Origin: Polymorphobacter megasporae
GTDB taxonomy: Bacteria > Pseudomonadota > Alphaproteobacteria > Sphingomonadales > Sphingomonadaceae
Assembly (NCBI RefSeq): GCF_018982885.2
Contig: NZ_CP081848.1
Span: 496,001-560,000, forward strand
DNA length: 64,000 nucleotides
Reading direction: 5' to 3'
Position numbers and translations under genes: made by a program. Each line of letters opens with the position of its first letter. The stretch's first letter is position 1. Positions 26,195 through 34,852 of this stretch are shown here, piece after piece. Under the pieces are notes generated by a model. The model had not been told where the DNA came from and ran no database searches. It was given only the letters and a program-made list of their open reading frames with translations.

Positions 26195-28383
26195 CGCTTC
26201 CGCTGCTCTATGTCGACGGAACCCTCGTCCGCCCCGGCAGGCGGCTCGGCCGCGGCGGCGAAGGCGACGTCTTCACGATTGACGACGAAAGTGGTCGGGC
26301 GTTGAAGCTGTACACCGTGCCCGACCTTGCCGAGCGGGAAGCGAAGGTCCGGGCGATGGTGCGCGGCGGACTGGCCGCCAAGTCCGCGCTCGTGGCCTTT
26401 CCGATCGCCGCCGTCCTATCGGACGGCGGACGCTTCGTCGGCTTTGTCATGCGGAGCGTGGTTGGGCACAAACCGTTGTTCGAGCTGTACGGCCCCGCCG
26501 CGAGAAAGCGGCAATTCCCCGAAGCCGACTTTCGCTTTCTCGTTCGGGTCGCGACGAACGTCGCCCGCGCCATCGCGACCGTTCATGAAAGCGGGTGCGT
26601 GATCGGCGACATCAATCACTCAGGCATCCTCGTCTCGGAGCAGGCTGTGGCCGCTTTGATCGACGCGGACAGCTTTCAGTTCACGGATGGCGGCGCGCGC
26701 CATGCCTGCAGGGTCGGCGTTCCCGAGTACACCGCGCCGGAACTACAGGGTTCGTCCCTCAGAGACGTCGTGAGGACGCGGTCGCACGACGAGTTCGGAC
26801 TTGCCGTCGTCATCTTCCAGCTTTTGTTCCTCGGCCGTCATCCGTACGCCGGAACGTTCGCCGGTGCCGGCGACATGCCGATCCAGAATGCGATCGGCCA
26901 AAACCGCTTCGCCTACACCAGGGTCCGCGACGTGGGCATGTCGCCTCCGCCCCATGCGGTCACGCTGGATGACGTGCCGGCAGGTGTCGCCGCCGCGTTC
27001 GAGGCCGCATTCGCGCCCGCCCCAGCACGACGACCTACTGCTGCGGAGTGGGCGTCGCTCATGCAGGAGCTCGAGAGGCATCTGATGCGGTGCGGCGCAA
27101 AATCCGAGCACCTCTTCCCGGTGTCGGCTGCGCAATGCCCCTGGTGCCGCATGGAACGGGGACTCGGCGTAACGCTTTTCCTGCCGAAGGCGCTGGCCGG
27201 AGCCACGGTTCGGATCGACGACCTGGGCGATCGGGACTTCGACATCGTGGTGGTCTGGGCGGAGATCCAGGCGGTCCGCGCCCCGACGCGCGACGACATC
27301 CAGCCGGTTTTGCCGACGGTCGACCCGGATCCCGGTCGGGAGGCACTGGCGGCAGTCGAGCGCCGCACCGTGCGAATGGTCATGGGCGCCGTCGCGCTCG
27401 CCGTATCGGTGGCGGCCATCTATCTTGCGCCAGCGCTCATTCTCGCCTGGCTCGGGATAGGGGCTTTCGGGATCAACCGGCTCCTTACCGCGAAGATCGA
27501 TGTCGACGCCGCAAGGCGCCGCCACGCGCAGGCTCGATCCGAATGGACCAAAGGTCTCGAGACCTGGCGCGACCGCGCCGGATTCAAGGAACTCGAGACG
27601 TCGGTCGAGGCGCTGCGGCGCGCGCGCGCCGATTACATGTCACTTCCCACCCGGGAAAAGGAGAGCATCGAGCGGCACGAGGCGGAACGACATGGCCATC
27701 AGCTCGCGGCCCACCTCGACCGTCAGCAAATCAGGCATGCCCGAGTGGACGGCGTCGGAACCTCGCTCGTGACGCAGCTTGCCTCGCACGGGATCGAGAC
27801 CGCCGGCCACCTGGTCGCCAACCGGATCATGAATGTCCCGGGGTTCGGTCCCGTGAAGACCGCAGCGCTCCTAGAGTGGCGGCGCTCGGTAGAGGCGAAA
27901 TTCAGGTTCTCGACCTTCAAGACTGCGGCCGAAACAGCCGAACTTGCGAAGATCAGGGGGCGGTTCGCTGCTGAGGCGTCCGCGCTGCGCCGCACGCTGT
28001 CCGGGGGCGCCACCCAACTGGAGACGACTGTAGCGATGTTGAAGGTACGCTCAGCCGCCGCCGATCCCGAATTGAGTCGGCTGCATGTCGAGACGAGGGG
28101 GCGCGAAGCCGATCTGACGTTCCTCGGGATACCCGTCCCAGCGATATCGTCGTCACCTGCAGCGGGGACACCCTTCCCTTCGAAAGCCGCCTCTTCGTCG
28201 ACGGCGACCGTCGGACCGAGCTTCGCGCCGGCCGGAGGCGTTCCCGCGCCGTCGAGTGGGAAGACGTGTCCTCGATGCTCGCGGCAGATGGTCTTGCGTA
28301 CCGCCCGGCGGGGCACAAGTCCCGGGCGGAGGTTCTGGGGATGCGCAGCCTATCCGTCCTGCCAGGGGACCAGGCCCATCTGA
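26191..28383 (+). CDS. Protein kinase with HhH and topoisomerase-type zinc finger
   Basis: A 730-residue multidomain protein starting at a GTG that overlaps the PP2C stop. Residues 16-300 form a Ser/Thr-kinase-like fold: glycine loop GRGGEGDVF, Lys39 in ALKLY, catalytic Asp140 in IGDINHSGILV and metal-binding Asp160 in DADSF. The usual catalytic-loop Asn (five residues after Asp140) is Gly145, so activity may be altered. A hydrophobic double segment lies near residues 397-425, then a coiled-coil-like stretch, a helix-hairpin-helix (VDGVGTSLVTQLASHGIETAGHL, VPGFGPVKTAALLEW), a low-complexity Ser/Pro linker and a C-terminal CPRC...C topoisomerase-type zinc ribbon. This layout is that of kinases in TerY-P triads. 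Confidence 0.9.
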   Translation: MTLPLLYVDGTLVRPGRRLGRGGEGDVFTIDDESGRALKLYTVPDLAEREAKVRAMVRGGLAAKSALVAFPIAAVLSDGGRFVGFVMRSVVGHKPLFELYGPAARKRQFPEADFRFLVRVATNVARAIATVHESGCVIGDINHSGILVSEQAVAALIDADSFQFTDGGARHACRVGVPEYTAPELQGSSLRDVVRTRSHDEFGLAVVIFQLLFLGRHPYAGTFAGAGDMPIQNAIGQNRFAYTRVRDVGMSPPPHAVTLDDVPAGVAAAFEAAFAPAPARRPTAAEWASLMQELERHLMRCGAKSEHLFPVSAAQCPWCRMERGLGVTLFLPKALAGATVRIDDLGDRDFDIVVVWAEIQAVRAPTRDDIQPVLPTVDPDPGREALAAVERRTVRMVMGAVALAVSVAAIYLAPALILAWLGIGAFGINRLLTAKIDVDAARRRHAQARSEWTKGLETWRDRAGFKELETSVEALRRARADYMSLPTREKESIERHEAERHGHQLAAHLDRQQIRHARVDGVGTSLVTQLASHGIETAGHLVANRIMNVPGFGPVKTAALLEWRRSVEAKFRFSTFKTAAETAELAKIRGRFAAEASALRRTLSGGATQLETTVAMLKVRSAAADPELSRLHVETRGREADLTFLGIPVPAISSSPAAGTPFPSKAASSSTATVGPSFAPAGGVPAPSSGKTCPRCSRQMVLRTARRGTSPGRRFWGCAAYPSCQGTRPI

Positions 28384-28603
28384 GCCGATCCTCCTAACGG
28401 CGTCTTTCGACCGAACGCATTGATCGGAGCTCGGGCGGACGAAGTCGGATGTTCAGTCATCCTGCGCCTGATGCTCTTGATCGAAGCAGGACCGGTTGTC
28501 GCGGTCGTCCACCGCGACGAGGCGGAACGCGCTAATTCTATCGCGCTGCTGGCGGCTGCGGGCGCTTTTCGTTAATCAAGCGTCGGACAAGGCGGGGGTC
28601 GCG

Positions 28604-29392
28604 ATGAGCGTAGGGCAATATGCGGTATGGGAGTGCACCGACTGCGGCATCGGCGCACCCTCCAACGAAATGACGACGGTTGCCGACCGCCTACTCGAAC
28701 GGACGACCTCGAGTACCAGCATGCGCCGTGGCGTGAACGGCGGACTCGGCGTCGGCAGCGGCTCGGCCAACAGCTACCGCACGGTGCATGGCCGGGTCTG
28801 CATGTCCTGCTTCGCCTACCGCGAAGACCAGGGGCGCAAAGCCCTCCGCAAGCGGATCGTCGGCGTGGCGCTAGCCACCCTCGGTGTCCTGTTCGCGGTG
28901 GTCTTCCTCCTGCCAGCGAAGCAGCCAGCGACGCCGGTCCCGTCAACGTCCGTCGCGACGGTCGCACCAGCCGTCCTTGCGCCCGCCGTAAGCGTCGGCA
29001 AGCCGCTCGACCTCCTCCCGCCCCAAGTCGATGGGCCAGCCTCGGGAACCGTCGAGCCCGCACGGATTGCAGCCTCCGCGAGCGAGGCTGTCGACACGGG
29101 GGATCCGGTCGACGCAGTCAACGCGATCGACGGCAACGGCTCCGATCCGGACGTCGTCGGCGAAGAGGTCGCCGCCGCGACCCGCGATGCCCTCGCGCAC
29201 GGGCGGGCCGCACGCTGGCGCGCCATGGGCAGTCGCGGATACGTCGTCGTCAGCGAAGAGCGGAGCGAAGGCGAACGTGTCTGTCGGAACGTCTATTCTA
29301 CGCGCGAGGCGTCGGGCTCGGCCGCTAATTCGCCGACGCGATTATGGTGTCGTTCCGATACCGGTGGCGAATGGACTGAGGAGCCTCAGTGA
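28604..29392 (+). CDS. Zinc-ribbon membrane protein after TerY-P triad
   Basis: A 262-residue protein. The N-terminal ~75 residues hold a CTDCG and a CMSC pair, a probable zinc ribbon. One transmembrane helix follows (RIVGVALATLGVLFAVVFLLPA), then an Ala/Val/Pro-rich linker. The C-terminal domain reads RAMGSRGYVVVSEERSEGERVCRNVYSTR and WCRSDTGGEW, like the small periplasmic domain that reads out envelope state in some surface-antigen-type proteins. The ATG at 28604 is preferred over upstream frames. It follows the kinase gene on the same strand after 220 bases and may be the membrane sensor for the triad; that role is inference. Confidence 0.72.
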   Translation: MSVGQYAVWECTDCGIGAPSNEMTTVADRLLERTTSSTSMRRGVNGGLGVGSGSANSYRTVHGRVCMSCFAYREDQGRKALRKRIVGVALATLGVLFAVVFLLPAKQPATPVPSTSVATVAPAVLAPAVSVGKPLDLLPPQVDGPASGTVEPARIAASASEAVDTGDPVDAVNAIDGNGSDPDVVGEEVAAATRDALAHGRAARWRAMGSRGYVVVSEERSEGERVCRNVYSTREASGSAANSPTRLWCRSDTGGEWTEEPQ

Positions 29393-29938
29393 CGGCATGG
29401 TGCAGCATGTTTCGTCAGCGTCTTACGCGGGGGATCGAAGCGGCTTGTCGACCGCGTGTACAGCTTCAAGGCAATCCAAGGACCTTGAAAGACCTTTGGC
29501 GATCCCAACCGACAGCGCGTTAGTCTTCGAACGCGTGCCGCGTGGATCGGCGTCATCGCATAGTTGATACCGCGGCCGTAGACCTGCCGACCGGACACGA
29601 GCAGCGGACCGACGTGCCGTTCGGTCGAATCGAGGAGACCGCGGCTCGCGACTGTCGCCTCGACGAGGATGTCGACTTCGTTCGACGCCACCCGGCAATC
29701 CATGGGGGTCGACCCCGTCGCACTGTTTCGTTCGCGCAACGCCCATTGGAACGCGTCTGCGCGCAAGCCACTGGGCGGCATAGCCGACTTCATCCCTTCG
29801 AACGGCGCATTCACCTAAATCAGCGAAGGCACCCATCATGCTCGGCAACACGATCGTGATCTACAACCATCGTCACACACAGCCACAAAAGGCAAGTGGG
29901 ATACTTGTAAGTACTGGAAAACTCGCCATTTGCGTGGC
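29393..29938. other. Poorly coding stretch, 546 bp
   Basis: Two overlapping minus-strand frames of about 142 codons exist but neither has a convincing composition or start. It may be a decayed gene. Confidence 0.4.
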
Positions 29939-30352
29939 ATGGACAAATATCCGCACTTTCTACGCCACGCTTTCGCCGACGAATATGCGGCGATGCTCGA
30001 AGCATTCGAATGGTCCGTCGAAGCCCTCGGTATCCTACCGGACGAACGCGCCAGACTCTTCGCCATAGCGGACTCGATTGCACATGGCCCCTCCTCCTCG
30101 ACGGTTCTCCGCGAGAGGACGATGAGGCACGTCATAGCGATCGCCGACGACATCCGAGCGCTTCTCGGCTGCGAGGACGAGATCCGGGAATGGATCCGCA
30201 GGCCTAATTCCGGCCTGTCGTCCGGCTCCCTTGTGTCGGTCATGATGACGCCGATGAGCGTGATGCTCGATCATCCGGACGGCGTACGCGCCATCCATGT
30301 TCAGTTGAGCGCCGAGAGGGATCAAATGATGTTTCGCGGACAGCTTTCGTGA
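29939..30352 (+). CDS. ParS/Xre-antitoxin-like (DUF2384-type) protein
   Basis: A 137-residue protein. Its C-terminal half (ALLGCEDEIREWIRRPNSGLSSGSLVSVMMTPMSVMLDHPDGVRAIHVQLS) resembles the toxin-binding domain of MbcA/ParS/Xre antitoxins, with the REW-x-R-x-PN pattern. The N-terminal helices do not show a clear HTH. Such antitoxins normally sit next to a RES-domain toxin; I find none on either side, so it is an orphan or has another partner. The ATG at 29939 has no strong ribosome-binding site. The family call is moderate. Confidence 0.6.
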   Translation: MDKYPHFLRHAFADEYAAMLEAFEWSVEALGILPDERARLFAIADSIAHGPSSSTVLRERTMRHVIAIADDIRALLGCEDEIREWIRRPNSGLSSGSLVSVMMTPMSVMLDHPDGVRAIHVQLSAERDQMMFRGQLS

Positions 30353-30455
30353 GCGCCCGGCAATCCGAATTCGCCGTACCCTTCAACCCTACACCCTTAA
30401 CGGTTGCGACGCAGACGATCTTAACCGGTCTCGCTCCTACTTGCGTAATCGCCGA

Positions 30456-31199
30456 TCAATCCGTTCGCGATCCGGAGATCCGCTCCGGTCCGAGAACGTC
30501 GTCGGCGAAAGCCTCGAATGCACGTTGGACGTCTTGCGCCGGTGCCAACCCCTCTATGACCACCGCGGCGCCGAGCCGAGCCGCCATCCGACCGACGTCC
30601 ACCCGCAGCACCGGACCTGGTGCTCGAACGCGAGATGGGGCTCCGGCAGAGTCGCGGACGACCAACCCGCCTGCTTCGTGGAGAGGGGCGTCGGCGGCGA
30701 GAACAGCGCTCGCGATCTCTGCAAGCGCGTTCGGGAATATTTCCAGTTCAGTCCCCGAAGGGCCGTCTGCCGTGGTGTCCGACATCTCCGACCAAGCCTG
30801 GGCGATCGCCGACCGGATCGGCACCCAGTCACCCTGTAGCAACCGCACGGCCCGCGTCGGCGCGAAACCGGCGTCGGCGAGCTCGAACGCGAACGCCAGT
30901 TTCAATGCCTCTTCGATCCCGATCGAGATCGACGCGCGACGGGTGCGCACGAACGGAAAGCCCAAGCGCAGGAAGTGCTGCAGCCGGGCGAGCATAGCGC
31001 CGCGGTGTTCGATCGGCATGCCGTGCATCCTCATCAGCACGGCGGCCGTCGCGGAGAGATTGAGCAGCATATGCTTTCCCTGCATCGAAACCGCCATGCC
31101 GAGCAAGGCCCTCGCGCCATGCGGCGACAGGGGATGCGGGGGTACGAACGTTCCCCCGCCGGTCATCGCCAGCCCATGCGGCTTCGTTTCGGTCGTCAT
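30456..31199 (-). CDS. Hypothetical protein divergent from exonuclease
   Basis: A 247-residue protein without a domain I recognise. It is Ala-rich and largely helical (RRASISIGIEEALKLAFAFELADAGF, RAVRLLQGDWVPIRSAIAQAW), and parts look like a MerR- or antirepressor-style regulator, but this is not firm. The ATG at 31199 has AGGAG eight bases upstream, which decides the start. Only 24 bases separate it from the divergent exonuclease start, so the promoters must overlap the coding regions or the annotated starts. Confidence 0.7.
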   Translation of the reverse strand: MTTETKPHGLAMTGGGTFVPPHPLSPHGARALLGMAVSMQGKHMLLNLSATAAVLMRMHGMPIEHRGAMLARLQHFLRLGFPFVRTRRASISIGIEEALKLAFAFELADAGFAPTRAVRLLQGDWVPIRSAIAQAWSEMSDTTADGPSGTELEIFPNALAEIASAVLAADAPLHEAGGLVVRDSAGAPSRVRAPGPVLRVDVGRMAARLGAAVVIEGLAPAQDVQRAFEAFADDVLGPERISGSRTD

Positions 31200-31223
31200 C
31201 GGTCGCACTCCTATGCTTCGGTT

Positions 31224-32018
31224 ATGGAAGCCACGCGCCGGGTGTGCGTCGTGACCGGTTTTCCGCTGTCGGGACGGTTCTGCGTGCTCGACATCGAGAC
31301 GGCTCTGGCCGAGGAGGCGATCGCGATCGCCGATCGAACAAGGCGGGACACCTTCGAGCGGATCTCGCTACATTCGATCGTCGCGGTTTCGACGCTGACG
31401 TTTCAACGCGACGAGGCGGGCGCCTTCGGGGGCTTCGAACTGTCGAGTCTGCAGAGCGCGTCTTCGGATGAGGCCGATCTTCTGATGCGCCTGGACCGGG
31501 TGTTAACGCCGGTGCACGATGCGGGCGGAGGTCTCCTTACCTTCAACGGGAAGGCTCACGACCTGCCGACGATTGAGCGTCGTGCGGCACGTCACTGGCT
31601 ATTCGACATATTGGTTCTCCCCGGATGGTCGGGTCGGCAGTCGCCGCGGCATCTCGACCTTATGCTGCCAGATCCGGACGATCGCGTCGGACGTTGGCCG
31701 AGTCTCGCCGACGCCTGCGCAGGCTTCGGCTTGTCGACCGCGGTCGTGAGAGGGCCGTCGGCACGGGTGGTCGGCGACGCGTCCGCCAAAAGTCAGGTAG
31801 ACGTCGTTGCCACCTTCCTGCTGCACTTGTATGCCGCGTCGCGCGACGACCGTTCACCGGGTCCGCTTCTCGCAGGCTGGACGGCGCTGTCCGGTTATCT
31901 GGCTGGACCCAAGGTCAGGGCACCGCATCTCGTGCCGTTCGCCGAGCACCCTCACGTCGCGGTGGCCAAGCGTCTCTCGGGCCGGATCCCGCCCCGGCGA
32001 CCGGAATCACCGGCATGA
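31224..32018 (+). CDS. PolB-like 3'-5' exonuclease (DEDD)
   Basis: A 264-residue protein with a DEDD-type 3'-5' exonuclease signature: RFCVLDIETA (Asp23, Glu25) for motif I, GLLTFNGKAHDLPTI for motif II and KSQVDVVATFLLHL with a late Asp for motif III. It resembles the predicted 3'-5' exonuclease related to the proofreading domain of DNA polymerase B. No polymerase domain is attached. The ATG at 31224 is the first in frame after the divergent gene's region. Its stop overlaps the ATG of the next small gene, so the two are coupled. It probably trims DNA or RNA ends. Confidence 0.8.
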   Translation: MEATRRVCVVTGFPLSGRFCVLDIETALAEEAIAIADRTRRDTFERISLHSIVAVSTLTFQRDEAGAFGGFELSSLQSASSDEADLLMRLDRVLTPVHDAGGGLLTFNGKAHDLPTIERRAARHWLFDILVLPGWSGRQSPRHLDLMLPDPDDRVGRWPSLADACAGFGLSTAVVRGPSARVVGDASAKSQVDVVATFLLHLYAASRDDRSPGPLLAGWTALSGYLAGPKVRAPHLVPFAEHPHVAVAKRLSGRIPPRRPESPA

Positions 32019-32479
32019 GCAGTGTCGTCGCTGGACCAGTGATCTACCGGATCGAATGGCGCGAAGGTGACGACATAACGCTGATGCCGGGCTTCTGCCG
32101 CTGGCTTACCGTCTCGACGGCGTCGGAGGCGCGTTCTACCGCGATCGCGTTGGCTGACGACGGTACAGCCGTGGATGGAGAGTTCCACGTCGCCGTTCTT
32201 GGACTCGGGGGACGGATCGAACGCGTTGCCACGACCTACGCTGCCGTCGTCACATGGGACGTCGCCCTATTGACGCTTCCCGAACCTGTGCTTGGGGGCC
32301 GATGGACCGCGGATCTTAATCGCGACGATGCCGCAGCCGAGCTTCTGGTGACCGTCAAGGCTGCGACCGCCCGCGCCTACGCCGCCGGTTCAATTGGGCG
32401 TGAGCGGGCGCAGCGCCTGATGTCCGAAATGCGGGTCGCACTCGACGACGGGGAAGAGGACGACGAGCCGGAGGCCTGA
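32015..32479 (+). CDS. Hypothetical protein coupled to exonuclease
   Basis: A 154-residue acidic protein with no domain I recognise. It is beta-rich in the first half (VIYRIEWREGDDITLMPGF, EFHVAVLGLGGRIERVATTY) and helical towards the end (TVKAATARAYAAGSIGRERAQRLMSEMRVAL), with a Glu/Asp-rich tail. Its ATG overlaps the exonuclease stop, so it is very likely a partner of that protein. Confidence 0.7.
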   Translation: MSSVVAGPVIYRIEWREGDDITLMPGFCRWLTVSTASEARSTAIALADDGTAVDGEFHVAVLGLGGRIERVATTYAAVVTWDVALLTLPEPVLGGRWTADLNRDDAAAELLVTVKAATARAYAAGSIGRERAQRLMSEMRVALDDGEEDDEPEA

Positions 32480-33365
32480 ATCAGACGCACACTTTATCCG
32501 GCGGTCGAGCGCTTGTGCCGCCCAGGGCGCGCCTAGGTGACTTCAACGGCGTTGAGAGCCGGTTTGCAACTTACGGCTCCGGGCAATTTGCGACGTCAAT
32601 TTAACAAGATAAGGCAGCAGAAGATCTGGCAAATCCGTAATGTGGCGTACACTGTCGAAGGAGTCTTCTCCGGCTCCGCGGCGGTCCGACCATATGCAAT
32701 GAACCGTAAAGCGGGTTAGGAACTTTTAGGGCAGCCGCGTCTGGTTCGCGGCTGTACCGTGACGGCTTGCGAGATTTTTCCCCACGCCGCGCACCAAACC
32801 ATGAAACAATAAAGTAGGGAACGAGCTGATGAGCCGCACCGCTGTATAGTGTCATGCTTGGAGCAAGGGCGATGGCGAAATACTAGCACGAGAGCGAGAG
32901 GGCCGCTTACCTTGTCTACAAGGACGGAAGGACTGGCTGGGACTCGAGAACGGCGGCGGACTCTGCCTTGTCGCAACGTCCAAGTAGGAGGGAGTGATTT
33001 GGACTGATCCGTATCGGTCGTCGCGCGTAATCGACGGTCTAAATCCAGAATCAGACCCGGCTCTTTCTCCGCCCTTCGGCCGGTGAAGTAAGTCATAGCC
33101 TCCGCGATCAAATCAGGCGTTAGTTGCTATTATGAGGGATAGGACCGCGCGTTGCTTGGAGCAATCCTGTCCACTGTCTGACGTTTGCTTCCTTAACGAC
33201 TTACGCTCTTAATCGCCACGGTCGGCCGCGGCGGCTCAACATATTTGCAACGCTCTGTCCTTGCCCTGTTTGACGAGACATTCGCTCAGCATTGAAGGTC
33301 AACTCTGATAAATGGCCTTGAGCTGTTCTGTTAGTTAGCTTAGACAGGTTTTTATCCGTAAGACG
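32480..33365. other. Gene-free stretch, 886 bp, with hairpin
   Basis: No supported gene. A perfect 8-bp hairpin, CAGCCGCG at 32732-32739 with CGCGGCTG at 32747-32754, lies in it without a following T run. A short frame at 32872 is stopped at its fifth codon. It holds the leader of the mucR-like gene. Confidence 0.4.
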
Positions 33366-33860
33366 ATGAACCCTTTGTTTGTGAATCGAGATAAAACCGT
33401 GTCAAAGTTACTTTCCTTAACTACCAATATTGTGGCGTCGTACGTGTCTAACCATCTCGTTGCCACGCGCGATCTGCCGGGTCTTATAAAAAATGTCTAT
33501 GTAGCGTTGAGCGGTGCTGGAGAGCGAAAATCGACCGAGGTGACGGCTCAGGAACCGGCGGTATCGATCAGGAGATCGATCAAGCCTGACTTCATCATTT
33601 GTCTTGAGGACGGCAAAAAGCTCAAAATGCTTAAGCGCCATTTGCTTAATGATTTTGGGATGACGCCCGATGCGTATCGGGCGAAATGGCGGTTGCCCGC
33701 CGACTATCCTATGGTTGCGCCGAACTATGCGGAGCAGCGTCGGGCTCTGGCCCTAAAGATCGGCCTTGGTCGCAAGCCCCTGATCGAGCCCTCGACCCCG
33801 CACCTTCCGCCGAGGAAGGAGCGCGCGCTCCGCAAGGGTTCCATAGCGGTAATAACTTAA
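33366..33860 (+). CDS. MucR/Ros-family transcriptional regulator
   Basis: A 164-residue MucR/Ros-type regulator, a family almost confined to alphaproteobacteria. The N-terminal helical part (LLSLTTNIVASYVSNHLVATRDLPGLIKNVYVAL) mediates oligomerisation. The DNA-binding part reads ICLEDGKKLKMLKRHLLNDFGMTPDAYRAKWRLPADYPMVAPNYAEQR, near-identical in style to family members. The zinc-ligand pattern is Cys-x2-Asp rather than Cys-x2-Cys, and the last His is not evident. It often controls exopolysaccharide, motility or cell-cycle genes. Base composition around it is more AT-rich than its neighbours, hinting at acquisition or a separate unit. Confidence 0.92.
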   Translation: MNPLFVNRDKTVSKLLSLTTNIVASYVSNHLVATRDLPGLIKNVYVALSGAGERKSTEVTAQEPAVSIRRSIKPDFIICLEDGKKLKMLKRHLLNDFGMTPDAYRAKWRLPADYPMVAPNYAEQRRALALKIGLGRKPLIEPSTPHLPPRKERALRKGSIAVIT

Positions 33861-34362
33861 AGGTTTGCGTCAGGATTCCGCGCGGCCCTGCCCGCCCGAG
33901 CTGTGCTCGGGAGCGTAAGTTGATCATTGTCATGTCAGCGGCGTCGCGGGGCCACGGACGGCGCCCAGAAAAATCGTCGCCGTGACCGTCGGCTGTGCGG
34001 GACCGGGAGGCGCCACAAATTGTCGTGGGTGCTAGCGAGATCGCCATGACATCGAAATCACAAGCGAGCTGACCGCCACCGCAATGAGCAGCTGGCCTTG
34101 TTCTGGCGTGGTCTTCGCCACCTTCTGGTCGGTCAGCTTAAAAGCCTAGGATCCGGGCATTCGCGAACTTGATGCAGGCACAATCGTGTCGAGAAACCGG
34201 ACTTCACCCATCTACGCCGGGTCAGCCCCTTGCCCGGACTGCAATCGAGGAGGCCGTTACGTACGGCGGCTGTGCCGCCTGCGTTCCGAACCGTCTCCCG
34301 AGCGGACGAATGCGTTGGCTCTGCGAGTATGAAATCAGGTCGTCATTGGCGGGTCGAGTAAA
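33861..34362. other. Gene-free stretch, 502 bp
   Basis: No supported coding region. Reading frames of about 100 codons on both strands have no recognisable motif. Confidence 0.4.
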
Positions 34363-34566
34363 GTGTTCTTCGGTCAGCGGGCGCCCGGGTGGGGAGCGAT
34401 CGTCTCCGCGGGTCTGGGAGCCAGTGCCATCGGCTATGTCGTCGCGGCCAAGCAGACCGATGGCGTCGCGGCCACGCTTGGCATTCCTCTCGTGACGTGT
34501 GTCGCGTTCGCGACCCTGCTCGCTGAAAACATCTGGCGGAAAAACGAGACGGCTGCTGAGAACTGA
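34363..34566 (+). CDS. Possible small two-helix membrane protein
   Basis: A 67-residue frame starting at GTG with two hydrophobic segments (GAIVSAGLGASAIGYVVAA and GIPLVTCVAFATLLAENIW), consistent with a small membrane protein. It has no clear ribosome-binding site and overlaps a longer, unconvincing minus-strand frame. I keep it as a candidate only. Confidence 0.35.
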   Translation: MFFGQRAPGWGAIVSAGLGASAIGYVVAAKQTDGVAATLGIPLVTCVAFATLLAENIWRKNETAAEN

Positions 34567-34852
34567 CTCACACACCGTCATCAGCGCTGTCACCGCATAA
34601 GTCGTTGGTCATCTTAGATCGGTAGCAAAGACCCAAATGCCGATATCCCACCGTACCCGGCTCCTGCCGGCAAGCAGCCTTTTATTCAGATCATCATTTC
34701 GGCCTGATTGGGGTCGCTGGCAAATCGACAGGTTTTGAAACCCATACGGGGAATGCGGACGATCGTTCAACAAGCGACGTAGCCCGAAAAAGGTCAAATC
34801 TCGCCCGTTTGCCAGACCTGCACGTTTGACGCACCGTTTTCAAGCGTGCGTG

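Noticed and set aside
30349-31254. Possible RES toxin next to the ParS-like gene
   Set aside because: The plus-strand frame is Ser/Arg-rich and antisense to a better gene; no RES motif seen.
32872-33000. Possible small gene starting ATGGCGAAATAC
   Set aside because: A TAG at the fifth codon stops it; the later frame is protein-like but has no start.
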